Translations under genes and position numbers: made by a program | Shown here: positions 1 through 5,990 of the stretch, piece by piece | How positions within the stretch are numbered: position 1 is the first letter of the stretch | How the letters are laid out: each line of letters starts with the position of its first letter | Assembly (NCBI GenBank): GCA_016202525.1 | Contig: JACQOM010000019.1 | Location: 1-7,085, forward strand | Direction of reading: 5' to 3' | DNA from: Chloroflexota bacterium | GTDB taxonomy: Bacteria; Chloroflexota; Dehalococcoidia; Dehalococcoidales; UBA2162 | Length of the DNA stretch: 7,085 nt | Notes under the pieces: generated by a model | The model's input: only the letters and a program-made list of their open reading frames with translations | Told to the model about the DNA's origin: nothing | Databases searched by the model: none

Positions 1-335
1 TAACAAGTCTACTCTTGTTTAGAAAAAGTTCTCAGAAATGTAACTGGGCGGTACTTTACGATAGACAGAACCAGAACGTTTGAATTGGCTTTCAGCTTAT
101 AGGAATAGGAGCGGTTCGAATCCCCTCGGCTGGAGTTGGGGTGACAATAGGCAGAACTTTTTCGCTCTCCTTTAGCCTATCTCCATGAAACGTTTGGATG
201 AAGATGCGGTCTCGGGCAAGGCCTCGCATCTCGTCCCCGTGATTGTCTACAGTTGCATCTCGCATTGTATCCCGTTTGTTGACGCCTAACATATCCCGTA
301 GTTGTTCTCAGTACAAGCCTTTGTCAATATCTCGC

Positions 336-345
336 TGTCATGACA
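336..345. promoter_or_regulatory. Palindrome in front of small plus-strand gene
   Basis: TGTCATGACA is a perfect 10-bp palindrome ending five bases before the AGGAGGT ribosome binding site of the gene at 364. A second nested symmetry is formed by TTGTCA at 321-326 and TGACAA at 341-346. The position would suit an operator for a DNA-binding protein, perhaps the small protein itself. This is inferred only from position and symmetry. I see no convincing -10 box nearby. Confidence 0.3.
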
Positions 346-349
346 AGTT

Positions 350-356
350 AGGAGGT
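350..356 (+). promoter_or_regulatory. Strong ribosome binding site (AGGAGGT)
   Basis: AGGAGGT lies seven bases before the ATG at 364. It is the best Shine-Dalgarno match on the plus strand and is the main reason for accepting the small gene downstream as real. Confidence 0.75.
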
Positions 357-363
357 AACCAAA

Positions 364-585
364 ATGCCTTTACTCAAGGACATGGACGTGCTGGATATCT
401 CGCACAAATATAGCCTATCTCCCGGCGGCATGAAGGCTCAGGCCTTTGCGCTGTTTGAACGAGGGTATTCAACGAGGGATGTGGGCTACCTGCTTCGTCG
501 TCTCAGAAATGGAACAACCAAGCAGCACTTTACAAGCACGATAAGACGATACTATGGATTATGGAGAGCGAAACAAACAAAATAG
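364..585 (+). CDS. Small uncharacterised protein, possibly DNA-binding
   Basis: This 73-residue protein starts MPLLKDMDVL and is basic towards its C-terminus. The start is fixed by a perfect AGGAGGT seven bases upstream. I do not recognise the family with certainty. Residues about 23-50 (MKAQAFALFERGYSTRDVGY and the basic stretch after it) read like a helix-turn-helix, with a 'G-Y-S-T-R-D-V' turn of the kind seen in small homeodomain-like or sigma-like DNA-binding domains. The tail is rich in Arg, Lys and Tyr, and there is no signal peptide or membrane segment. It is the only gene on the plus strand and stands alone. It ends with two in-frame amber codons in near succession (TAG CCT TAG). A role as a small regulator is inference from composition and the palindrome in its leader. 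Confidence 0.65.
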   Translation: MPLLKDMDVLDISHKYSLSPGGMKAQAFALFERGYSTRDVGYLLRRLRNGTTKQHFTSTIRRYYGLWRAKQTK

Positions 586-811
586 CCTTAGAGCGCCCGT
601 TTATGTGGTCAACGTAGGAGCCCAGTAACCGCTGTTTGCTCCCCATACGACCAGCTAGGTACTGTTAGTAAAACGGATGGTTGTCCTGCTGACCTCATCG
701 TGACGTTTCTAGGACTGGTGGACGGATCCGGATTATGGTGTGCCGCGTTCCATTCGTTGCACCGTGCCAGAATACATCTGTGAATGTTGGTATATACAAT
801 CTTCATTCACC

Positions 812-827
812 GGTTCTCACGAGAACC
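812..827. repeat. Palindrome GGTTCTC-AC-GAGAACC
   Basis: Two perfect 7-bp arms are separated by two bases. The very short centre disfavours an RNA hairpin and fits a dimeric protein-binding site better. No gene start is close enough to make it an obvious operator. Confidence 0.4.
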
Positions 828-895
828 TTCCACGCCAACCAACGCCGAATAATGAGGATAGCGCATGGGCCGTTGGACTAACGGGCGCTAGCGTG

Positions 896-978
896 GCGAA
901 CGACGTGAACGTTAGGAGCTTTAGAGCATTAGAACGCAGGGAACGACGCACTTTCAACTTGGGGTGGGCGTTGTTCGC
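896..978. repeat. Ten-base-pair stem closing an 83-nt segment
   Basis: GCGAACGACG at 896-905 pairs with CGTTGTTCGC at 969-978, with nine Watson-Crick pairs and one G-T. The 63 bases between do not fold into a tRNA cloverleaf by eye: no T-loop lies in the right place. An attC site is not supported because no matching pair of 7-bp core sites frames it. It could be a structured RNA, a recombination site or chance. Confidence 0.3.
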
Positions 979-1056
979 ATAGAAAAAGAATTCGACGGGG
1001 TTAACCTATATTGACAACGGTCCAGAGTAACAATCCGATGGAATGTTACGTCGCGT

Positions 1057-1566
1057 TTAACGTGTACTGCAAACGTGGTAACCAACCTTAAGCACGAGCA
1101 GAGCTAATAAAAGAATCTGCTGCTTGAAAAAGTCCTGCCCACCGAATACTGGAGTGTCTTTAAGCGCTTCAATCACTTGAGGCGACCTTTGGTCAAGATG
1201 GGCGGTGCTTTGAGTGTTAGCTGCTTTCTCAATCAGGTCTAGTGGAGAGATGGATTGGCCCATATACAAGAGTGACGGTTTTTCAAGAAATTCCTGAAAG
1301 TCAATCATTTTTACATTAGGAATCTTAGGCTCAAATGTGGCTAATCCGAACGCGTATATTGAAGGCTTAGTTGCCCTGACAACCGGCGAAACAGGTTCGT
1401 CAAGTTCGTCATCCGTTGGTAGGACCTAAACGGGCATTGCTATTTTCTTGAAGGCAGCAATTCTAAGGAGAAGCGGATCATAAGACTGCTTTCCAGTTCT
1501 GTAAAAGATAAGGGACCTTAGACCAGCAAGAATATCTTCAAAGAAATAAGTCTTACCGGTTCCATA
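1057..1566 (-). pseudogene. Remnant of an unrecognised protein gene
   Basis: A single reading frame runs from the transposase junction (YGTGKTYFFEDILAGLRSL) through an in-frame TAG at 1426-1428 and on to a TAA at 1057-1059, about 168 codons in all. The composition looks like a real protein: an amphipathic start, an acidic patch (PTDDELDEP) just after the TAG, and a hydrophobic C-terminus (QQILLLALLVLKVGY). I do not recognise the family. GTGKT recalls a P-loop, but the glycine needed six positions before the GK pair is a Gln, so I do not call an ATPase. The upstream part of the gene is gone, replaced by the transposase, so this is a fragment interrupted by an amber codon. The segment after residue 1308 lacks a good ribosome binding site and is unlikely to be a separate gene. 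Confidence 0.5.
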
Positions 1567-2948
1567 ATCTTGTAGCGGTTTCGGTAGGCTTCTTTACCCT
1601 CATTGCTTTCCATCCTGGATTTCATCTGTTGATAAAGTGGGTCGTAGTGATTGATGCGCACGCACCGCCCGTATGTCTTTGCCAAACCGGGGAAACATCG
1701 AGATTTGAGCTGGCAAACGGCGCATACCTGCCGCGGGAATTGGAACACAAGAGTATTCCGTTTCTGCGTTGCCGTGTGGACTAATTCTCTCCGGCTATGT
1801 TGAGCCACGCAGCCCGCGGGACAGGTCATCGTGTCGTGCTCCGTATCATACTTGAAATCATCTTTGGTGAAGAGTTCGCGTCCACGCGGGTTGTACTTAT
1901 CGGCCAGGCTGACGAAGCCGGTAATGTGACTGCCTTCAAGTATTTCAAGATTAGCTCCTGAGCCATAGGCTTTATCTCCGCTGAGTTGCTCAGGCACCAT
2001 ATCGTGGGCTTTTTCCTGCTGCTTGAGTAGTCCCGGAAGCTGGCCGCCATCATTTTTATTTGCGGGCGTGGTCTCTACCGCCGTGATGATTTCGGTGTCT
2101 TCCTCTACCAGCACGTGACCTTTGTATCCTGCCCAACTCCTCCCGGTCTTCTTCCCCGCTCTGGCGTCAGCGTCCACGGGACTCACCAGCCGGTCGGTGG
2201 CCCCATCTGCTCTATCCGCGACGGCTTTCTCCATAAGCTCAAGGCCGCGGGCTAGCTCCGGAGTTGCTGTGAGCTTCCCCTTGCCTATCTCCTCAATCAC
2301 ACCATTGAGCAGTTTCCGGGCCTCGACCACTTCCTCTTCAAGGCCTTCGTCCATACGTTTGAAACGGTCCTGCTTAGTGATGACCGGTTCCGCCTGGCCG
2401 AGCTTATCTGCGACTGCTCTGTTCTGTTTGGCTACGTCATGGATGACATTGCGGCGGCACATCCGAATGATGCCGGCAAGGCTATTGCGTGTTACGTCTG
2501 CTTCGATATGCGTGGAGTCTATAATCTGGCGTTTGCCTTTAACCAAACCCTTATCAATACACTGCCGGACGATATTCTCGAAGACCTGCCTAAACTTCTC
2601 TTCGCCGAGACGTTTCGCCCTGAAGTAAAAGATTGTGGTGTCATCAGGAGGTTCCTCATCCACGGCTAACCCGAGAAAGTACTTATAAGCTAAGTGCATT
2701 TTCGCATTGGCGACTACTTCCCTGTCTGAGTCGCCGTAGAGGTATTGCAAGAGGCACAACCTGAGCATGAACTCAGGGTCTTCAGCAGGACGTCCGAAGT
2801 CAGGGGTATATCTATCCTTCACTAATTCGTGGATAAAAGAAAAATCGACCACCTGGTTGATTTTGCGAAGCAGGTGGTATTGTGGGACTATACGGTCATA
2901 TAGGTAGCTACCGTAGAAGGAACTTTGAAGAGGTTTAGGTTTGAGCAT
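1518..2948 (-). pseudogene. IS1182-type DDE transposase, C-terminally truncated
   Basis: This is a 476-residue transposase of the IS1182 kind (DUF772 N-terminal domain followed by an RNase-H-like DDE domain), which catalyses cut-and-paste movement of its insertion sequence. The N-terminal domain covers about residues 15-115. Candidate catalytic residues are D144 (IIDST), D325 (SGDKAY) and E463 (KIMEPV). A Cys-rich insert lies between the last two, with C376, C380, C409, C412 and C418. Family members normally continue with a Phe-Gly after EPV and about 60 more residues. Here the sequence leaves the family right after EPV and stops 12 codons later, fused to unrelated coding sequence. The start at 2948 (MLKPKP) is chosen because AGGAGG lies eight bases upstream and the remnant copy at 5866 starts at the same codon. 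In-frame ATGs at 2954 and 2984 are possible but poorly placed. The missing C-terminus probably makes it inactive, and the right end of the IS is lost with it. Confidence 0.85.
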
Positions 2949-2956
2949 TCTCATTG

Positions 2957-2962
2957 CCTCCT
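2957..2962 (-). promoter_or_regulatory. Ribosome binding site of the transposase (AGGAGG)
   Basis: AGGAGG on the minus strand lies eight bases before the ATG at 2948. It decides the start in favour of MLKPKP over two upstream in-frame ATGs. Confidence 0.7.
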
Positions 2963-2982
2963 GAGAGTAAATTATTACTCTC
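2963..2982 (-). promoter_or_regulatory. Hairpin directly upstream of the transposase RBS
   Basis: GAGAGTAA and TTACTCTC form a perfect 8-bp stem around a 4-nt loop, ending next to the AGGAGG. The second, decayed copy has a shorter version at 5878-5895 (GAGAG/CTCTC). TAAAAT at 2983-2988, conserved in both copies, could be a -10 box. Leader hairpins are known in several IS families to limit translation from outside transcripts. That role is inferred here, and the structure could instead belong to the IS end. Confidence 0.45.
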
Positions 2983-3025
2983 ATTTTAGCTTGAAACAGG
3001 CGTAAATTACCAGCTTCGGAAGACG

Positions 3026-3389
3026 CTATTTCCCAGTGACATTATCACTCTGTTCTATGCTTTCTACCGTGGCTGGAATCACCACCCGCCACTTGTTTCT
3101 TTCCATCTCCTCGCGAGAGATGATATCTGAATAGATCGTTTTCCCATCAGCGTCCTTTGCGCTTATTTTGGTATGCGTTATAAATAGGTTCCGTGTCCCA
3201 AGTTAGTTCTTTCCTTGGCTCAACGCTGCCAATGAGAGTATCACCGGTATATATATTAAGTGTCTTATCAGTCTCGTTGTGTATCTCAATACCAATAGAA
3301 GGCTCACAACCTGTAATAGCGGAAGTGATCATAAGTAAAAACAAAACCGAGACCAAAGCAATTTTGATTGAACTATTAGGTTTTTTCAT
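3026..3389 (-). pseudogene. Small lipoprotein gene broken by a one-base frameshift
   Basis: The product begins MKKPNSSIKIALVSVLFLLM and has a lipobox ending in Cys28 (AITGC), so it would be exported and lipid-anchored. It is a paralogue of the lipoproteins at 5963 and 6423: the shared region includes HNETDKTLNIYTGDTLIGSV, against HNQADETLQIF in the third copy. The frame as sequenced stops at 3147 (YQNKRKGR). If one A is removed from the AAAA run (plus-strand TTTT, 3166-3169), the frame continues YQISAKDADGKTIY, aligning without gaps to YTVTAKDKDGNTVY of the paralogue. It then ends at TAG 3026-3028, giving about 120 residues. A sequencing error or slippage in the A run could also explain this. 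It starts 50 bp after the Rhs tip gene and is followed by the transposase. The ribosome binding site is weak. Confidence 0.75.
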
Positions 3390-3417
3390 AACAAATCCAT
3401 TTCAAGTTATAAACTCT

Positions 3418-3431
3418 GCAGCCACAGCTGC
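3418..3431. other. Small GC-rich hairpin between Rhs tip and lipoprotein
   Basis: GCAGC and GCTGC form a 5-bp stem with a 4-nt loop in the 50-bp gap between the two genes. On the minus strand it is followed by AGAGTTTATAA rather than a run of T, so it is at best a weak terminator. Confidence 0.2.
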
Positions 3432-3439
3432 CTGCTTGC

Positions 3440-4180
3440 TCATTTGATTGGGTAGTGTTTATTAGCGTAATCAATAGCTGTTATTTCACTCGTCCGCAGA
3501 GCGTGTTCCCGCCTTGACTCCAACAAGTAATTCAAATACCAGAAGGGGGTCCCTAATACGGACATTTCAAATTCATGATATAACTCGTGAGCCACGAGGT
3601 TTGTAAATGATTCAGTGGACCGTGGCTTGTCAGTGCGAATAGAAACAAGACCGGGTAAAGCGAGTCCGGGCGTATCGTCTAGCCTCTTCATCAAATCGTA
3701 CATAGGATAAGTGGCACCGTACCATGGACCTTCCGGAATAAGCCTCATTTTCATGTCTTCGATTTTTATGGTATCTATGTCCCCCTTCAATTCGGTACGG
3801 AAAGTCACTTCGTTATAAAGCAAGTCAATACCCTGAATATCGAACGTTATTTCTGACTCTTTCATATGTCCAGTGTATTTTTCTTCCGTATCCTCGAGTC
3901 TCACCCAGTCATTGGCCAAATCGAACTCTTCACTTCCCCAGCCTCCGATTAAATCCAGTAATTCTTCAATTAAATAGTCAGGAGCCATCTCGCCCTACTC
4001 TTCATATTCGAGAATCTGCTCGATGACGTCTTCCCACTCTGAAACGTCGGTACCGCCGATGGTAACCGTAAGCCCGCTTGGGTCTATAAATTTCAGCGGG
4101 TTGTTCAATACATAGCTGTAACGGTTGAGTGACTGCGGATTAGCCGGACTCTGCACTATCGGGTACGGGACAAGTTTTTC
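3440..4180 (-). pseudogene. Orphan Rhs C-terminal tip with HELYH metallopeptidase motif
   Basis: The frame opens just after a TAA at 4181-4183 and begins with 29 residues of the Rhs core repeat (4073-4159: VQSPANPQSLNRYSYVLNNP, ending in DPSG). A variable tip follows, as in polymorphic toxins. An in-frame TAG at 3995-3997 interrupts it after 61 codons, and an ATG only two codons later (3988) reopens the same frame for 182 residues. The tip carries HELYH at residues 134-138 of that part, followed by the spacing FEMSVLGTPFWYLNYL and a possible third zinc ligand, E168 in SEITAID. This pattern matches the DUF4157-like peptidase domains common at the ends of polymorphic toxins. No Rhs shell and no signal peptide precede it, so it is an orphan tip. 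Either it is dead, or the 182-residue part is made alone from the ATG, where a GGGCGAG stretch gives a poor ribosome binding site. The toxin role is inference. Confidence 0.7.
4073..4159 (-). repeat. Rhs core repeat, copy in the orphan tip
   Basis: These 87 bases code for 29 residues of the Rhs core end. By my count 22 of the 29 are identical to the copy at 5575-5661, without gaps. Such stretches are the usual crossover sites by which Rhs tips are exchanged. Confidence 0.8.
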
Positions 4181-4190
4181 TTAATACTTG

Positions 4191-4634
4191 TTAATGTAGA
4201 CGCCGTGTGCTTTCCTTACTGAGTTCTCTGAATTGTTGCCTGTATGCAACGGTAAGCCAGAGCGTGTGAGCTGTGGCTATTAAGTCTAGGAGAATGGTTA
4301 ATAATACATTTCTAGTAACGAGATAAAAACCCATGGCGACTACCGATGTGCCGAGCGGACCGAGTACTAAGTTGAGACTGTAGTAACCGAACGGAAGATT
4401 GCGCCGGCGGCACTGTGGCACTATGACAACGTGAATGAACAATATATTGGACACAATGAAGAACAGCGAAAGGACAGCTAGAAGAATAGCAAGAGATGCT
4501 AAAGAAGCATTTGTCTGCAAGCCGAGCGTTACATTAATTAGCGCCTGCAGAAATATGAATAATACTAGCAGGGGGATAAGAAGTCTAAACAGAAGTTTAC
4601 CAAACCTGGCCTTAAGAGTAGTTAAATCTGTCAT
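4191..4634 (-). CDS. Small four-helix membrane protein, candidate immunity protein
   Basis: This 147-residue protein (MTDLTTLKARFGKLLFRL) has four hydrophobic segments at about residues 13-36, 42-70, 84-103 and 105-127. A basic loop (CRRRN) lies between the second and third, and the tail is basic. I do not recognise the family. The start at 4634 is chosen because AAGGAG lies three bases upstream, which is close but the best available. A longer form starting at 4724 (177 residues) would overlap the previous gene by ATGA and could be translationally coupled, so that start cannot be excluded. It follows the hydrophobic Rhs tip and the 80-residue membrane protein. A membrane-acting toxin is commonly paired with a membrane immunity protein, so immunity is a reasonable guess and no more. 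Confidence 0.65.
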   Translation of the reverse strand: MTDLTTLKARFGKLLFRLLIPLLVLFIFLQALINVTLGLQTNASLASLAILLAVLSLFFIVSNILFIHVVIVPQCRRRNLPFGYYSLNLVLGPLGTSVVAMGFYLVTRNVLLTILLDLIATAHTLWLTVAYRQQFRELSKESTRRLH

Positions 4635-4720
4635 ATTCTCCTTATCGCCGTTGTCGATTTTCCGCTCCGAGACAACTAAGCTGATGGTATTCCGTATCCT
4701 TGCGGAGATAGACATTCCGT

Positions 4721-4963
4721 TCATTCATCTGGAAACAGTTTTGCTAGGAGGTAAACAACAGGTACAAATCCCAGCGTGCCAAGTGCGACTGACAAGGGAA
4801 TTACCCACCATGGCGCCGAAAAAAGATAGCTGAAAAAGAGAACGGAAATAAGCAGAATTCCCGAAGCTAGGGATATGGTCTTGAGAAGAAATTTGGATTT
4901 CTTAATCTTGTTTCGCTCTTTCATTTTGACTCGTCTTTCCATCCTAATGCTACGAAGGTTCAT
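4721..4963 (-). CDS. Small two-helix membrane protein, candidate immunity protein
   Basis: This is an 80-residue protein with a strongly basic N-terminus (MERRVKMKERNKIKKSKFLL) and two hydrophobic segments at about residues 27-49 and 52-75. It has no recognised family. The start is uncertain: no candidate (4963, 4942 or 4924) has a good ribosome binding site, and the longest frame is given. It begins 59 bases after the stop of the Rhs gene and its TGA overlaps the ATG at 4724, suggesting one transcript with both neighbours. The position directly behind an Rhs tip is where immunity genes are usually found. A role against the hydrophobic tip is inference. Confidence 0.55.
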   Translation of the reverse strand: MNLRSIRMERRVKMKERNKIKKSKFLLKTISLASGILLISVLFFSYLFSAPWWVIPLSVALGTLGFVPVVYLLAKLFPDE

Positions 4964-5022
4964 GATTATCGCTAATCAACTTACCTTGAGACTGGCCGAT
5001 AAAGGTTATTATGTCTCCCTTG

Positions 5023-5817
5023 TCAATGGGCAATAATGCTGATTCCCAACCCTATAGTGCTGACTCCTATCGATGTGATTCCTATGCCCCAGAGCATTGC
5101 GTGAAGGCCTGGAACCACGCCGACCAATGTTCCTGCTTCGCCCGCCCCAATCACAATCAAAGCTCCTCCCAATACCGCTAAGCCTCCGCCAGCCACTATT
5201 AGAGTCCCTCCGACAAGGATACGTCCTCCTAGTGGTATTTCACCGGGGTGCCCCTCAGGTCCCAGCGCCAATTCAGGCTGCGGTGATGGCCCAGACGCAA
5301 ATGGTGTTTCACGCGTTTTGTTGTCATCGCGCTCCAACGGCAGGCTTGGCTCCGTTCCTCTCCCATTGTCATCCTCATCGTCTCCCCAATCATCCTCATC
5401 ATCCAAAATGGACGGCGGTGAAGCTAATGAAGGAGGAGTAGGTGTCGGGTCTCTTGGCTGTGGCGCTGGTGTTTGTGGTGTCGGGTCGGGCGGTATCGGA
5501 TTCGGTGTTGGTGGCCCTGGTGGTGGGTCTTCAATACGGCCCGGTGGCGGAGGATCATAGCCGACAACCATTCTGCCGCTCGGGTCGGTATACTTCAATG
5601 GGTTATTAGTAACGTAAGAATACCGGTTAAAGGTCTGCGGATTGCTGAAACTCTGCACAATAGTATCCGCGCTAATAAACCTCCCAATCTCAGCATCATA
5701 ATACCTTGCTCCATAGTAGTAAAGCCCTGTATCATCAAGGCGCTGGCCGGTAAATAGCTTTTCCGTGTCTAAATCCTCGCAACTTTCCTAACGTTCTCTA
5801 CAGGGATAATATTTCAT
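5023..5817 (-). pseudogene. Rhs core end with hydrophobic C-terminal tip, 5'-truncated
   Basis: Rhs proteins are large secreted or surface shells that carry a variable toxin at the C-terminus. Only the end of the core remains. Homology begins at KYYPCRER at the left edge, is cut by an in-frame TAG at 5788-5790, and continues as a 254-codon open frame: LFTGQRLDDTGLYYYGARYY, then GRFISADTIV, then the repeat ending in DPSG (core, about residues 1-72). The tip has a proline-rich linker (78-125), a run of Asp and Glu (128-142), and a long Gly-rich hydrophobic end (187-253) long enough for two or three membrane helices. No catalytic motif is seen, so a membrane-inserting tip is the simplest reading. 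No ribosome binding site or start is evident, the shell is missing, and the left end is joined to a transposase remnant. It is very likely not expressed as a functional protein. Confidence 0.8.
5575..5661 (-). repeat. Rhs core repeat, copy in the truncated Rhs gene
   Basis: These 87 bases code for IVQSFSNPQTFNRYSYVTNN and the rest through DPSG. They align without gaps to 4073-4159. After this point the two tips share nothing, which is the typical core/tip boundary. Confidence 0.8.
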
Positions 5818-5866
5818 GTAGATAGCTGCCATAAAATGAGGCTTGAGGCGGTTTCGGTTTGAGCAC
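5798..5866 (-). pseudogene. N-terminal remnant of a second transposase copy
   Basis: Seventeen codons (VLKPKPPQASFYGSYLH, 5866 down to 5816) match the start of the transposase at 2948 (MLKPKPLQSSFYGSYLY), with GTG in place of ATG. Similarity then fades, and a TAG follows five codons later at 5798-5800. The Rhs reading frame starts within the same bases, so the join between IS and Rhs lies near 5815. The ribosome binding site seen in the other copy is lost here. This is a decayed stub and codes for nothing functional. Confidence 0.8.
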
Positions 5867-5990
5867 AGGATTCTCTTGAGAGCTGTTTTTCTCTCATTTT
5901 AGCTTTAAATAGCTAGGATTGCTAACTTTGAAAGGTCACTGTTTCTCAGTCACATTATAACCCTATTCCACGCTTTTTGCTGTTGCCGAA
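5818..5990 (-). repeat. Duplicated block, copy B (lipoprotein end to transposase start)
   Basis: This copy pairs with 2910-3090. It keeps the conserved spacer, including the 15-base run at 5891-5905 and a shortened hairpin GAGAG/CTCTC at 5878-5895, between an intact lipoprotein gene and the transposase stub. The edges are approximate. Confidence 0.7.

Larger units (their letters stand above)
1..363. other. Gene-poor left flank
   Basis: I see no supportable gene in this stretch. A minus-strand reading frame covers roughly 92-310, but it has no ribosome binding site and no recognisable domain. A short inverted repeat (AACAAG at 2-7, CTTGTT at 14-19) sits at the very edge. The sequence around 113-124 (GGTTCGAATCCC) resembles the T-arm of a tRNA, but no acceptor or anticodon arm can be built from the bases upstream. 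The last 30 bases are the leader of the gene at 364. Confidence 0.5.
586..1056. other. Gene-poor stretch with short inverted repeats
   Basis: I see no supportable gene in these 471 bases. Open frames on both strands are short, lack ribosome binding sites and do not resemble known proteins. The stretch holds a 7-bp inverted repeat at 812-827, a longer 10-bp stem pairing 896-905 with 969-978, and an inverted pair GTAACA/TGTTAC at 1027-1032 and 1044-1049. None of these folds into a tRNA or another known RNA by eye. Confidence 0.5.
2910..3090 (-). repeat. Duplicated block, copy A (lipoprotein end to transposase start)
   Basis: The 3' end of the lipoprotein, the spacer and the first codons of the transposase align by eye, with substantial divergence, to 5818-5990. 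The longest clear identity is a 15-base run at 2978-2992 matching 5891-5905. Protein matches on both sides (NKWRVVIPATVESIE against RTYRVVISATAKSVE, and KPKPLQSSFYGSYL against KPKPPQASFYGSYL) show that the whole block shares ancestry. The edges are approximate. Confidence 0.7.

Noticed and set aside
105..135. tRNA 3' end or attachment site (GGTTCGAATCCC followed by CTCGGCTGG)
   Set aside because: The T-stem has a mismatch, and the matching 5' acceptor strand and anticodon arm are absent upstream. At most it is a worn att-like relic, which I cannot support.
592..783. LAGLIDADG-like motif (FLGLVDGSG) in the frame after the small plus-strand gene
   Set aside because: The match is one short motif in a frame with no start or ribosome binding site and no second motif. 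It would require reading through two TAG codons to join the upstream gene.
896..978. Integron attC site
   Set aside because: The stem and length are tempting, but there is no RYYYAAC/GTTRRRY core pair at the ends and no integrase in the window.
740..982. 80-codon plus-strand open frame
   Set aside because: It has no ribosome binding site, its composition is unlike a folded protein, and it overlaps the inverted repeats. I treat it as chance.
1520..1566. P-loop ATPase (Walker A) in the unknown remnant
   Set aside because: GTGKT lacks the first glycine of GxxxxGK[TS], and no Walker B motif was seen downstream.
2122..2669. Plus-strand open frames opposite the transposase
   Set aside because: They are antisense shadows of the transposase frame, rich in Ser and Pro, without ribosome binding sites or recognisable domains.
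5097..5560. Plus-strand Gly- and Pro-rich open frames opposite the Rhs tip
   Set aside because: They mirror the low-complexity Pro-rich linker on the minus strand and have no start signals.
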